DNA of 64,000 nucleotides from Actinopolymorpha alba DSM 45243 (GTDB taxonomy: Bacteria; Actinomycetota; Actinomycetes; Propionibacteriales; Actinopolymorphaceae). This document shows, piece by piece, positions 9,751 to 19,268 of the stretch. Location of the stretch: positions 63,408 to 127,407 of the forward strand of contig NZ_KB892741.1 of assembly GCF_000373925.1 (NCBI RefSeq), in the 5' to 3' direction. How positions within the stretch are numbered: position 1 is the stretch's first letter; each line of letters starts with the position of its first letter. The position numbers and the translations under genes are program-made. The notes under the pieces were generated by a model, which was not told where the DNA came from, searched no databases, and saw only the letters and a list, made by a program, of their open reading frames with translations.

Positions 9751-10287
9751 GTGTCCCGACACACCCTGTCCGTGCTGGTCGAGAACAAACCCAGCGTCCT
9801 GGCCCGGATCGCTGGACTTTTCTCCCGGCGTGGTTTCAACATCGACTCGCTCGCCGTCGGACCGACCGAGCACCCCGAGATCTCGCGGATGACCATCGTC
9901 GTCAACGTCGAGGAACTCCCACTCGAGCAGGTGACCAAGCAGCTCAACAAGCTCGTGAACGTCATCAAGATCGTGGAGCTGGACCCGACCGCGGCGGTCC
10001 AGCGCGAGCTGCTCCTTGTGAAGGTGAAGGCCGACACCCAGAGCCGTGGCGCGGTCCTGGAGACGGCGCAGCTGTTCCGGGCGAAGGTCGTCGACGTCGC
10101 GCCCGATACCGTGACAATCGAGGCAACCGGTAATCCCGAGAAGCTCGACGCAATGCTCCGGGTGCTCGAACCCTTCGGCGTCCGCGAGCTCGTCCAATCA
10201 GGCATGGTCGCCATCGGCCGTGGCAGTCGTTCGATCACCGACCGCACCCTGCGCTCCCTCGACCGGGTAGGCGAGCGCTCGGCCTAG
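9751..10287 (+). CDS. ilvN: Acetolactate synthase, regulatory subunit
   Basis: About 178 aa. An N-terminal ACT domain (HTLSVLVENKPSVLARIAG, then RRGFNIDSLAVG) binds valine for feedback inhibition in the family. The C-terminal domain (KVVDVAPDTVTIEATG) activates IlvB. GTG at 9751 has AAAGGA (9735-9740) at 10 nt and gives the family-typical start MSRHTLSVLVE. The in-frame ATG at 9742 is only 1 nt from the Shine-Dalgarno. It follows ilvB in the same operon. Confidence 0.95.
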   Translation: MSRHTLSVLVENKPSVLARIAGLFSRRGFNIDSLAVGPTEHPEISRMTIVVNVEELPLEQVTKQLNKLVNVIKIVELDPTAAVQRELLLVKVKADTQSRGAVLETAQLFRAKVVDVAPDTVTIEATGNPEKLDAMLRVLEPFGVRELVQSGMVAIGRGSRSITDRTLRSLDRVGERSA

Positions 10288-10320
10288 GGCGTGCCCCTGA
10301 TCAACGGGACACGGTCTGAG

Positions 10321-11545
<1,225 letters not shown>

Positions 11546-11560
11546 CCGGCGTTCTTCGCT

Positions 11561-11602
11561 GCGAAAGGCCCTCGAGCGGATCTCCTGCTCGGGGGCCTTC
11601 GC
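11561..11602 (+). terminator. Hairpin terminator after ilvC
   Basis: GCGAAAGGCCCTCGAGC pairs with GCTCGGGGGCCTTCGC (16 pairs, one bulged A, one G-U) around a 9-nt loop. It starts 15 bp after the ilvC stop. There is no T-run, which is frequent for actinobacterial terminators. Confidence 0.65.
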
Positions 11603-11612
11603 TCGTTGGGCC

Positions 11613-11738
11613 GTGATCATGAAGTCGGGTCGTGATCATGAAAGGGACTGGGGCGCATTTCCCGGTGCGCTGACCGTGATCATGAAGGCAGAAGGGGTCA
11701 TAGCTCCCGAATCCCTTCACGAAGAAGTTCATGATCAC
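11613..11738. repeat. Cluster of GTGATCATGAA repeats upstream of serA
   Basis: Three direct copies of GTGATCATGAA (11613-11623, 11632-11642, 11676-11686) and one inverted copy, TTCATGATCAC (11728-11738). They lie in the 414-bp ilvC-serA gap. The two outermost sites can pair as inverted repeats. Nothing else that looks like a gene is present in 11603-11959. Confidence 0.75.
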
Positions 11739-11959
11739 CGACATGATCAGGGGAGGGTTCCAGAGGGACGTGGGGGCGCGGGTGAGCGGCGGCCAGTTAT
11801 GGGCGAGTTCGGTAACAATCGAGTGCACTCCTGCGAAGCCCGTAACCTGCTGGCTATCCTGAGCCCACATGCCGGGCCCAGGGTCGTGCTCGGGGTTGGG
11901 CTGCGCCCATCCGCACGGGCTGTCAGCCTCCTCAGCGGACGCAGGAAGGCCACGCGAAC

Positions 11960-13585
11960 GTGAATGCCCCCGTGACGCCCCCAGCGAAGGTGACGGCGCG
12001 CAAGCCCGTCGTCCTCATCGCCGAAGAACTCTCCGCCGCCACCATCGAGGCGCTCGGACCCGACTTCGAGATCCGTACGTGCGACGGTGCCGACCGGGCC
12101 GATCTCCTCGCGGCCATCACCGATGTCGCCGCGCTCCTCGTCCGGAGCGCGACCAAGGTCGACGCCGAGGCGCTGGCGGCCGCACGGCAGCTCAAGGTTG
12201 TCGCCCGGGCCGGCGTGGGGCTGGACAATGTCGACGTCAAGGCAGCGACGCAGGCCGGCGTGATGGTGGTCAACGCCCCGCAGTCCAACGTCGTCTCGGC
12301 TGCCGAGCACGCGATCGGCCTGCTCCTCGCGGTCGCCCGGCACATTCCCGCCGCCGACGCGTCCTTGCGCGCGGGGGAGTGGAAGCGGAGCAGGTTCACC
12401 GGCGTGGAGCTGTCTGGCAAGACGCTCGGCGTGCTCGGCCTCGGCCGGATCGGGGTCCTGGTGGCACAGCGGCTGGCGGCGTTCGGCATGAACGTCGTGG
12501 CCTACGATCCCTACGTCCAGCCCGGCCGAGCGGCACAGATGGGGGTCCGCCTCGTCCCGCTCGACGAACTCCTCACCGCCAGCGACGTGATCACCGTCCA
12601 TTTGCCCAAAACCCCAGAAACATTGGGGATTCTCGGTGAGGCCGAGCTCGGCAAGGTCAAGCCGGGCATGATCATCATCAACGCGGCCCGTGGCGGAATC
12701 ATCGACGAACACGCGTTGTACGTCGCACTCAAGGAAGGCCAGGTCGCGGCCGCGGGCATCGACGTGTTCGTGAGCGAGCCCTGCATCGACTCGGCACTGT
12801 TCGAGCTCGACAACGTGGTCGTGACTCCGCACCTTGGCGCGAGCACGCAGGAGGCGCAGGAGAAGGCCGGCATCTCGGTCGCGAAGTCCGTACGCCTTGC
12901 CCTGGCAGGGGAGTTGGTGCCCGACGCGGTCAACGTCCAGGGTGGCGTGATCGCCGAGGACGTCCGGCCCGGCATACCGCTGGCCGAGAAGCTGGGGCGG
13001 ATCTTTACCGCGCTGGCCGGCGAGGTAGCGCTCCAGATGGACGTGGAGGTACGCGGCGAGATCACCGACTATGACGTCAAGGTGCTCGAACTCGCTGCCC
13101 TCAAAGGCGCCTTCGGTGCCGTGGTCGAAGACCAGGTCTCCTATGTCAACGTCCCCTTGCTCGCCGCCGAGCGCGGGCTCGAGGTGCGGCTCCTCACCGA
13201 TCCCGACAGCCCGGATTTCCGCAACCTGGTCACGTTGCGCGGCACCCTCGCCGACGGCCGCCAGATCTCGGTGGGCGGCACGCTGGTGGGCCCGAAGCAT
13301 GTCGAACGCCTTGTGGAGGTGGAGGGTTTCGACATCGAGATCGAGTTGACCGAACACATGGCCGTCCTGAAGTACGTCGACCGTCCCGGCATCGTCGGTG
13401 TGATGGGCCGCATCCTCGGTGAGGCGGGCATCAACATCGCGGGGATGCAGGTGAGCCGTGACCGTCGCGGTGGCAAGGCACTGGTGGCGATGACGGTCGA
13501 CTCGGCGATCCCGCAGGCCGCGCTGGACGAGATCGCCCGGGCGATCGACGCCGAGGGAGCCCGCGCCATCGACCTCGTCGACTAG
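11960..13585 (+). CDS. serA: D-3-phosphoglycerate dehydrogenase (long, ACT-containing type)
   Basis: 541 aa, the actinobacterial long form. Oxidises 3-phosphoglycerate in the first step of serine synthesis. N-terminal substrate and NAD domains carry GLGRIG, NAARGGIID (Arg), DVFVSEP (Glu) and TPHLGAST (His). An allosteric substrate-binding domain (about 320-455) and a C-terminal ACT domain (KYVDRPGIVGVMGRIL, about 470-541) follow; the ACT domain binds serine in the family. GTG has AGGAAGG 10 nt upstream. It sits between ilvC and leuB, a common actinobacterial arrangement. Confidence 0.96.
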   Translation: MNAPVTPPAKVTARKPVVLIAEELSAATIEALGPDFEIRTCDGADRADLLAAITDVAALLVRSATKVDAEALAAARQLKVVARAGVGLDNVDVKAATQAGVMVVNAPQSNVVSAAEHAIGLLLAVARHIPAADASLRAGEWKRSRFTGVELSGKTLGVLGLGRIGVLVAQRLAAFGMNVVAYDPYVQPGRAAQMGVRLVPLDELLTASDVITVHLPKTPETLGILGEAELGKVKPGMIIINAARGGIIDEHALYVALKEGQVAAAGIDVFVSEPCIDSALFELDNVVVTPHLGASTQEAQEKAGISVAKSVRLALAGELVPDAVNVQGGVIAEDVRPGIPLAEKLGRIFTALAGEVALQMDVEVRGEITDYDVKVLELAALKGAFGAVVEDQVSYVNVPLLAAERGLEVRLLTDPDSPDFRNLVTLRGTLADGRQISVGGTLVGPKHVERLVEVEGFDIEIELTEHMAVLKYVDRPGIVGVMGRILGEAGINIAGMQVSRDRRGGKALVAMTVDSAIPQAALDEIARAIDAEGARAIDLVD

Positions 13586-13622
13586 GACGTACGTACGCCG
13601 CCGTACGCCGCTGCCGGTGTCG

Positions 13623-14189
13623 CTAGGTTCTGCGAGCGGTGACTGCCGTACCGGCGTCGGCGTACGTCACCGTCGCATCGCTGAATCCGTTGGCGGTAAC
13701 GCTTTGCTTGATCGCGGCCATTGCCGCGTCGCTCGCCGTGGGCTGGACCGTTCCGTAGATGACGTGGAGAAGCCCACCTGGCCGGATGACGCGGCGAAGG
13801 ATCGCCAACTCAGGCGTGGGATTCCTTACCCAGAAGAGATTGACGTTGATCGAGAACGCGATGTCGAAGCCGCTCTCGGCGTCGTCCAAGGTGTCAAGCA
13901 CACATTGCCGCACGTGGAGCCGGCCCGCGTCGACGTGCTGGTCGTTACGCTCGGCGGTGCGCTGAATCGCGGTCGCTGAGCGATCGATGGCCAGAAGGTG
14001 GCCGCTGGTCAGGCGTGGACAGATCAGTTCGGCCGCGGCACCCGGACCACACCCGATCTCGAGGACGCGCGCGTGCGGCGCGGGGTCGATGAAGTCGACC
14101 GCCCAGCGGACCCGGTCGGGGATGGCCGGGCGCGAACGCCGGCCGTTGCGGGCGCCGGCAGCGGCCGGCCGGGACGTACGGCCGGTCAT
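13623..14189 (-). CDS. SAM-dependent methyltransferase (class I)
   Basis: About 188 aa. Motif I is VLEIGCGPGAAAELI near residue 45, followed by LLAIDRSATAIQRT with the acidic residue that contacts SAM, and a post-core segment RVIRPGGLLHVIYG. These show a Rossmann methyltransferase; the substrate is unknown. ATG at 14189 has AAAGGA 9 nt upstream. Upstream in-frame codons would run into the palindrome at 14269-14292 and are rejected. It is convergent with serA. Confidence 0.8.
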   Translation of the reverse strand: MTGRTSRPAAAGARNGRRSRPAIPDRVRWAVDFIDPAPHARVLEIGCGPGAAAELICPRLTSGHLLAIDRSATAIQRTAERNDQHVDAGRLHVRQCVLDTLDDAESGFDIAFSINVNLFWVRNPTPELAILRRVIRPGGLLHVIYGTVQPTASDAAMAAIKQSVTANGFSDATVTYADAGTAVTARRT

Positions 14190-14268
14190 GAGCGCGGATC
14201 CTTTCCGGACACAGACGTATTTTCGTACATGTCTGCGGATGGGCAACTCCGCCGGCGGCGACGACCGC

Positions 14269-14292
14269 AATGACCATGTATACGTGATCATT
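14269..14292. repeat. Palindromic element, GATCACGTA family copy 4 (degenerate)
   Basis: AATGACCATGTA followed by TACGTGATCATT; two positions break perfect symmetry. It lies between two co-directional methyltransferase genes, 79 bp before the start of the downstream one. Confidence 0.75.
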
Positions 14293-14346
14293 ACGTGCGG
14301 CCCGGGAGCCGCCGGCGGAGGCGAAGGGGCAGGGCTTGGGTGGACC

Positions 14347-14913
14347 TCAGCGACGCGTGGCGATCAGGACGCTCGCATCGGAGGCCACCATCACCTCGAC
14401 GGTGCTGAACCTCGAATCGGTCAGCCACTGCTGGCGTACCGTGTCAACCCGGCCTTGATACATCGGCGGCCAGGTGGCGCAGGGGGTGAAGTCGTCGAGT
14501 ACGACGAAGCCGCCGGGCTCGACCAGGTCGGCAGCCATGTCGGGCCCCGCGCGCTTGGCCTCGCGAACATCGAGGAACAGCAGTGAGAACGGCGCTTCCG
14601 GCGCAAGATCCTTCCAGTCCGCTTCGAGGACGCTCACGGTCTCATCGCCGGCGAAGATCTCGCGCACGGCCTCGACCAGGCCCGCGTCGTGCTCGGCGGT
14701 GAGCAGGTGGGCGCCCGCGCGCATCCCGCTGCGCAGCCAGGCCGAACCCACGCCACAGCCGGTGCCCAACTCCGCGAGTGTGCCGGTACGCGAAGTCGCC
14801 AGGCTCGCGAGGAGCCAGCCGGTCTCGTTACGGCAGGACGACACGAAGCCGCGCCGGCGGGAGAGTTCGTGCGCCCGAGCCACGATGCCCGGAACGTGCG
14901 GCAACGCGCTCAT
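14347..14913 (-). CDS. O-methyltransferase-like SAM-dependent protein
   Basis: 188 aa. AELGTGCGVGSAWLRSG is motif I (about residue 45), HLLTAEHDAGLVEAVREI follows, and LLFLDVREAK with VLDDFTP matches the metal/substrate region of catechol-type O-methyltransferases. The true substrate is unknown. ATG at 14913 is preceded by GAGGA at 6 nt. The start lies in a 32-bp sequence duplicated 80 bp upstream, which creates a short ORF ending on this start (ATGA overlap). Confidence 0.78.
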   Translation of the reverse strand: MSALPHVPGIVARAHELSRRRGFVSSCRNETGWLLASLATSRTGTLAELGTGCGVGSAWLRSGMRAGAHLLTAEHDAGLVEAVREIFAGDETVSVLEADWKDLAPEAPFSLLFLDVREAKRAGPDMAADLVEPGGFVVLDDFTPCATWPPMYQGRVDTVRQQWLTDSRFSTVEVMVASDASVLIATRR

Positions 14914-15022
14914 GCACGTCCTCGCTTCGCTCCGGGCGCGCATGAGGCACTCGAGGCGCTGTGCTTGATGATTCGCTCGCTGCGCTCCCTCATGCACGTC
15001 CTCGCTTGGCTCCGGGCGTGCA
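14911..15022 (-). repeat. Duplicated translation-start sequence with upstream ORF
   Basis: 14911-14942 and 14991-15022 are the same 32 bp with two differences. Each carries GCGAGGACGTGCATG on the minus strand, that is, Shine-Dalgarno plus start codon. The upstream copy opens a 27-codon ORF beginning MRERSERIIKH whose TGA overlaps the methyltransferase ATG. The GAGCGCAGCGAGCGAATC stretch in it is also found, with changes, at the start of the HAD gene (51121-51145). Confidence 0.75.
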
Positions 15023-15333
15023 AGCGCGTCGGCAGGTGGTGCCGGGATGGCTGCGGAGAATCCTTCGTTCGCGGGGTTCGGTCATCTGGTCAGGGTGTCA
15101 GAGCGGCGCCGAACGGCGGTCGACGTCTCGTTATCCGAGAAGTTCCCCCGATTGGCGAGACAACTGCTTGGACGTCCAACTATTCTCGGCGGGGTCATGA
15201 GGTTCGTACTCATTCTTCGCTGCCGCGGCGGGGCTCGCTGACATGCAGGGCCGGCCACCCGTCGCGGAGTTCGCGTTTGCTGGCCCGAGCTTCCTCGATG
15301 ATCTCGAGACCCGTTCCCATGAAGGAGAATCTC
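15023..15333. other. Intergenic stretch with no convincing gene
   Basis: A plus-strand ORF at 15047-15241 (64 codons) has no Shine-Dalgarno, no -10 at the right distance and no recognisable domain. No hairpin with a T-run was found. Confidence 0.5.
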
Positions 15334-15480
15334 ATGACCGAAGCGCAACGCCTGGCTTATCGAGCCCTGCAGGAATCCCTTGACAGGCGCGACAACGGCG
15401 GCCGGTCGGGCCAGCTGCTGGAATGGTCAACCGGACCGGATGACCGCGACACACCACCGCAACCCGCCACGGGGCGCTAG
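15334..15480 (+). CDS. Small hypothetical protein (48 aa)
   Basis: Starts MTEAQRLAYRALQESLDRR and ends in a Pro/Asp-rich, probably disordered tail. The support is an excellent Shine-Dalgarno, AAGGAG (15322-15327), 6 nt before ATG, and an amphipathic helical N terminus. I recognise no family. It lies alone, upstream of leuB and on the same strand, and the stretch between has no clear terminator. Confidence 0.45.
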   Translation: MTEAQRLAYRALQESLDRRDNGGRSGQLLEWSTGPDDRDTPPQPATGR

Positions 15481-15601
15481 CCACGGGGCGTTAGGTCCGT
15501 ACGCCAATCCCGGACGATCCCGGCTGTTTCCGGGCCGCCTCGCAGGCCTCTCCGAACTGCCCATATATCGAGACCGATGTGTCGAGATGTGAAACGACGA
15601 G

Positions 15602-15607
15602 TACGGT
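15602..15607 (+). promoter_or_regulatory. -10 box of leaderless leuB mRNA
   Basis: TACGGT, then GACCGC, then the leuB ATG at 15614; no Shine-Dalgarno is present. The same hexamer and 6-nt gap precede ilvE at 18125. Two TCGAGA sites, 13 bp apart in the same orientation (15569 and 15582), lie just upstream. They resemble half of the GTCTCG palindrome found between the IclR gene and leuC, and could bind the same regulator (weak inference). Confidence 0.55.
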
Positions 15608-15613
15608 GACCGC

Positions 15614-16669
15614 ATGGCGCAGAGCATCCGGCTGGCGGTGATTCCCGGCGACTACATCGGTCCCGAGGTCACCGCGGAGGCACTGAAGGTCCTCGAGGCC
15701 GTCGTGCCCGCTTACGACATCAAGATCGAGTCGACCCACTACGACCTCGGTGCGCAGCGTTATCTCGCGACCGGCGAGGTCCTTCCTGACTCCGTGCTCG
15801 CGGAGCTTCGCGGTCACGACGCGATCCTCCTCGGCGCGGTGGGCGGACGCCCGGGTGATCCCAACCTTCCCTCGGGCATCCTCGAGCGCGGGCTGCTCCT
15901 GCGACTGCGCTTCGAGCTCGACCATTACGTCAACCTCCGCCCGGCCCGGAGCTTCCCCGGCGTTCCGACCCCGCTCGCGAGCGACGCCCCGATCGACTTC
16001 GTGGTCGTGCGGGAAGGCACCGAGGGGCTGTACGTCGGCAACGGCGGCACGGTCCGCAAGGGCACCCCACACGAGCTCGCCACCGAGGTGAGTATCAACA
16101 CCGCCTACGGTGTCGAGCGGGTGGTGCGCGACGCGTTCCGTCGGGCGCAGGCCCGGCGCAAGAAGCTCACCCTCGTTCACAAGACCAACGTCCTCGTGCA
16201 CGCCGGTGGTGTCTGGTCGCGGATCGTGGCCGAGGTGGCGCCGGAGTTCCCGGACGTCACGGTTGACTACCTGCACGTCGACGCGGCGACGATCTTCCTC
16301 GTCACCCAGCCCGAGCGCTTCGACGTGATCGTCACCGACAACCTCTTCGGCGACATCCTGACCGACCTGGCCGCCGCCGTGACGGGTGGGATCGGCCTGG
16401 CCGCCAGCGGCAACGTCAACCCCGACCGGACCGCTCCGTCGATGTTCGAGCCGGTACACGGGTCGGCGCCCGACATCGCCGGCCAGGGCAAGGCCGACCC
16501 GACCGCGGCGATCCTGTCGGCTGGCCTGCTCCTCGACCACCTCGGTGAGCCGGGCGCGGCGCGCCGGGTTGAGGATGCCGTCACCGCCGACATCGCGACG
16601 CGCGCGTCCGCTCCTGCGCGCACCACCACCGAGATCGGCGACGCCATCGCCACCCGAGTAGCTGACTAG
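15614..16669 (+). CDS. leuB: 3-isopropylmalate dehydrogenase
   Basis: 351 aa, the actinobacterial type. NAD-dependent oxidative decarboxylation of 3-isopropylmalate in leucine synthesis. Visible family motifs are [13 protein letters not shown] (substrate Arg residues), VREGTEG, VHKTNVL (catalytic Lys), TDNLFGDI (metal Asp) and [14 protein letters not shown]. Odd: the N-terminal motif reads [10 protein letters not shown], with Tyr14 where the family almost always has Gly (GDGIGPE). The ORF is otherwise intact. It appears leaderless (-10 at 15602). The last base of its TAG is the first base of a MITE-like repeat. Confidence 0.94.
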   Translation: MAQSIRLAVIPGDYIGPEVTAEALKVLEAVVPAYDIKIESTHYDLGAQRYLATGEVLPDSVLAELRGHDAILLGAVGGRPGDPNLPSGILERGLLLRLRFELDHYVNLRPARSFPGVPTPLASDAPIDFVVVREGTEGLYVGNGGTVRKGTPHELATEVSINTAYGVERVVRDAFRRAQARRKKLTLVHKTNVLVHAGGVWSRIVAEVAPEFPDVTVDYLHVDAATIFLVTQPERFDVIVTDNLFGDILTDLAAAVTGGIGLAASGNVNPDRTAPSMFEPVHGSAPDIAGQGKADPTAAILSAGLLLDHLGEPGAARRVEDAVTADIATRASAPARTTTEIGDAIATRVAD

Positions 16670-16830
16670 GGTCTGTCTGGAAGTGCCGGGCCGGCTCGCG
16701 ACGTCCCGCATCCAACCTGGCTGCGTTCTCGTCGTCGCCAATAGAACACCGCTATTGGCTCCTCCTCGGCCTTGCCAGCTGGGCGCGGTTACGCCGCTCG
16801 CTGATCGACCCAGCACCACCAGACAGACCC
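16669..16830. mobile_element. MITE-like element, 162 bp, with 12-bp terminal inverted repeats
   Basis: Perfect ends GGGTCTGTCTGG (16669-16680) and CCAGACAGACCC (16819-16830), extending to 13 bp with the flanking A and T. At the centre is a hairpin, CCAATAG and CTATTGG around AACACCG (16738-16758). The two halves resemble each other's reverse complements near the ends. There is no internal ORF and no obvious target duplication. It begins exactly at the leuB stop codon. It could be a non-autonomous IS derivative or a large REP-like structure. Confidence 0.6.
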
Positions 16831-16859
16831 TGCCTTCGAAGCTCACCCCTTCGAAGGCC

Positions 16860-16887
16860 GACGCCGCCCACACTCGTGGGCGGCGTC
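16860..16887 (+). terminator. Intrinsic terminator after leuB
   Basis: GACGCCGCCCAC and GTGGGCGGCGTC (12 perfect pairs) around ACTC, followed by CTTTATGT. A second foldback, CCTTCGAAG and CTTCGAAGG, lies just before it (16833-16857). Confidence 0.8.
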
Positions 16888-16932
16888 CTTTATGTGTCTC
16901 TCGTCTGGCTCTCGCAGGAAGTTCCGTGAACG

Positions 16933-18036
16933 ATGCGCGCTATGACCGCACAGTTGGAGTTCACCCATCGCCCGGCGCAGTCACCGACACCGGTCGCCCG
17001 CCGGCAGGAGATCCTGGCGGACGCGGTATTCGGGCGCCACTTCACTGACCACATGGTCACCGCGACCTGGACACCGGATCGCGGCTGGTATGACGGTGCG
17101 GTCGTGCCGTACGGCCCCCTGAACCTCGACCCCGCAGCTGCGGTCCTCCACTTCGGGCAGGAGATTCTCGAAGGGCTGAAGGCGTACCGTCACGCTGATG
17201 GATCGATCTGGATGTTCCGCCCGGACGCCAACGCGGCTCGGTTCGCCCGGTCCGCACGCCGGCTGGCACTGCCCGAGTTGGCGGTCGAGGACTTCGTGGC
17301 CGCGCTGGACAGGTTGGTACGGATTGACCGCGACTGGGTGCCATCCGGCGAGGGGCGGAGTCTGTACCTCCGGCCGTTCATGTTCGCTTCGGAGGGCTAC
17401 CTCCAGGTCCGGGCGGCGCGGCACGTGACGTTCGGCGTGATCGCCTCGCCGGCCGCCTCGTACTTCGGGGGCCAGGCCGCCCGACCGGTCACCCTCTGGT
17501 TGTCCGAGGAGTACACCCGCGCGGCGGCCGGCGGCACGGGAGCGGCGAAGTGCGGCGGCAACTACGCGGCCAGTCTGATCGCGCAGCGCGAGGCGATCGA
17601 GAACGGCTGCGACCAGGTGGCGTTCCTCGATTCGGTCGAAGGTCGATGGGTCGAGGAAAGCGGCAGTATGAACCTCTTTGTCGTGTACGACGACGGGCGG
17701 ATCGTCACCCCGGAGCTCACCGGCACCATTCTGGAAGGGATCACCCGCGACTCGATCCTCACGCTGGCGTCCGAGTGGGGGTACGCGGTCGAGGAACGCC
17801 GGCTCGACGTCAACGAATGGCGGACCGGCCTGGCCAGCGGCCAGATCCCGGAGGTGTTCGCGTGTGGCACCGCCGCGGTCGTCACTCCGATCGGGATGCT
17901 CAGGTGGCGGGGCGGCCAGCTGCGCGTCGGCCACGGGGACGCCGGGCCCGTGACCGCCCGTATTCGCCGCCACCTGCTCGACCTACAGGAAGGGCGGACG
18001 CCCGACACCCGCGGCTGGCTCCACCGGGTCTGCTGA
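16933..18036 (+). CDS. ilvE: Branched-chain amino acid aminotransferase, copy 1
   Basis: 367 aa, class IV PLP aminotransferase. Transfers the amino group between glutamate and the branched-chain 2-keto acids. The PLP Lys is K206 in GGTGAAKCGGNYAAS; FEGLKAYR of the family appears as LEGLKAYR, and EESGSMNLF and LTGTILEGITRDS are conserved. ATG at 16933 with AGGAAG upstream was taken; ATG at 16942 is possible. It is followed 88 bp later by a second full-length copy, so the pair is a tandem duplication. Confidence 0.93.
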   Translation: MRAMTAQLEFTHRPAQSPTPVARRQEILADAVFGRHFTDHMVTATWTPDRGWYDGAVVPYGPLNLDPAAAVLHFGQEILEGLKAYRHADGSIWMFRPDANAARFARSARRLALPELAVEDFVAALDRLVRIDRDWVPSGEGRSLYLRPFMFASEGYLQVRAARHVTFGVIASPAASYFGGQAARPVTLWLSEEYTRAAAGGTGAAKCGGNYAASLIAQREAIENGCDQVAFLDSVEGRWVEESGSMNLFVVYDDGRIVTPELTGTILEGITRDSILTLASEWGYAVEERRLDVNEWRTGLASGQIPEVFACGTAAVVTPIGMLRWRGGQLRVGHGDAGPVTARIRRHLLDLQEGRTPDTRGWLHRVC

Positions 18037-18112
18037 CGATGTCTGTTACCCCCACCTTTCCCGCCCCTCAGTCCCGCCTTCCTCTACGCTCCTCCGCAGA
18101 TTGATGATTGGG

Positions 18113-18118
18113 TACGGT
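18113..18118 (+). promoter_or_regulatory. -10 box of leaderless second ilvE mRNA
   Basis: TACGGT followed by GCAGCC and the ATG at 18125; there is no Shine-Dalgarno. It is identical in hexamer and spacing to the leuB start. Confidence 0.5.
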
Positions 18119-18124
18119 GCAGCC

Positions 18125-19216
18125 ATGACCGCAAGCCTCGAGATTCGCCGCCAGCTCACGGAGTCGCCGGTGCCGGCCGAGCGCCGGGCAGAGATCCTCG
18201 CAAACCCCGGATTCGGACGGTTCTTCACCGACCACATGGTCACCGTGACGTGGACCCCCGAGCGGGGGTGGCACGACGGCGTACTCCGTCCGTATGGCCC
18301 GCTCTCCCTCGACCCGGCGACGGCGGTCCTCCACTACGCGCAGGAGATCTTCGAGGGTCTGAAGGCCTACCGCCACGAGGACGGCTCGGTCTGGACGTTC
18401 CGGCCGGAGGCCAACGCGGCGCGCTTCCAGAAGTCGGCGCACCGGATGGCGCTGCCCGAGCTTCCGGCCGACGACTTCGTCGCGGCGCTCGACCAGCTGG
18501 TCCGCACCGACTGCGCCTGGGTGCCCGCCGGCGGGGAGAAGAGCCTGTACATCCGGCCGTTCATGTTCGCGTCGGAGGTCTTCCTCGGCGTGCGCCCGGC
18601 CCGGGAGGTCACGTTCGCCGTCATCGCCTCGCCGGCCGGCTCCTACTTCGCAGCCGGGGTCAAGCCGGTGTCGATCTGGGTGTCTGAGGACTACACCCGC
18701 GCGGCACGGGGCGGCACCGGTGCGGCGAAGTGCGGCGGAAACTACGCGGCCAGCCTCATCGCCCAGCAGGAGGCCGCGGAGAACGGCTGCGACCAGGTGG
18801 TCTTCCTCGACGCGGTCGAACGCCGGTGGGTCGAGGAGCTGGGCGGCATGAACCTCTACTTCGTCAACGACGACGGGTCGATCGTCACGCCGGAGTTGAC
18901 CGGCACGATCCTCGAGGGCATCACCCGGGACGCGATCATGACGCTCGCCACCGAATCCGGGCACAAGGTCGAGGAACGCCGGGTCGACATCGACGAGTGG
19001 CGCGAAGGCGTCGCCACCGGGCGGATCACCGAGGTGTTCGCCTGCGGCACGGCCGCGGTGGTCACGCCGGTCGGGTCCCTGAAGTGGCACAGTGGCGAGC
19101 TCGTCATCGGCGGCGGCGTCGCTGGGCCGGTCACCTCGCAGATCCGCCAGCAGCTGCTCGACATCCAGTACGGCCGTGTCGAGGACACGCACGGCTGGCT
19201 CCACCGCGTCTGCTGA
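18125..19216 (+). CDS. ilvE: Branched-chain amino acid aminotransferase, copy 2
   Basis: 363 aa and very similar along its length to the preceding gene (same C-terminal GWLHRVC, same GTGAAKCGGNYAASL with PLP Lys K202, EELGGMNLYFV, LTGTILEGITRDA). It keeps all motifs, so it is probably active. With copy 1 it may differ in keto-acid preference or in timing: copy 1 has a Shine-Dalgarno, this one looks leaderless with its own -10. A strong hairpin follows. Confidence 0.93.
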   Translation: MTASLEIRRQLTESPVPAERRAEILANPGFGRFFTDHMVTVTWTPERGWHDGVLRPYGPLSLDPATAVLHYAQEIFEGLKAYRHEDGSVWTFRPEANAARFQKSAHRMALPELPADDFVAALDQLVRTDCAWVPAGGEKSLYIRPFMFASEVFLGVRPAREVTFAVIASPAGSYFAAGVKPVSIWVSEDYTRAARGGTGAAKCGGNYAASLIAQQEAAENGCDQVVFLDAVERRWVEELGGMNLYFVNDDGSIVTPELTGTILEGITRDAIMTLATESGHKVEERRVDIDEWREGVATGRITEVFACGTAAVVTPVGSLKWHSGELVIGGGVAGPVTSQIRQQLLDIQYGRVEDTHGWLHRVC

Positions 19217-19221
19217 CCCGG

Positions 19222-19251
19222 CGCGGGGTCGATCCGGCGATCGACCCCGCG
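19222..19251 (+). terminator. Hairpin terminator after ilvE copy 2
   Basis: CGCGGGGTCGATC and GATCGACCCCGCG, 13 perfect pairs around CGGC, directly after the stop codon. Confidence 0.75.
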
Positions 19252-19268
19252 TAGCGTCAGCCGCACTC

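Noticed and set aside
15047..15241. 64-codon plus-strand ORF
   Set aside because: No Shine-Dalgarno, no correctly placed -10 and no recognisable domain.
14347..15613. Possible genomic island (two methyltransferases, duplicated sequence, small ORFs)
   Set aside because: No integrase, no attachment repeats and no composition break that I can see; left as an accessory gap.
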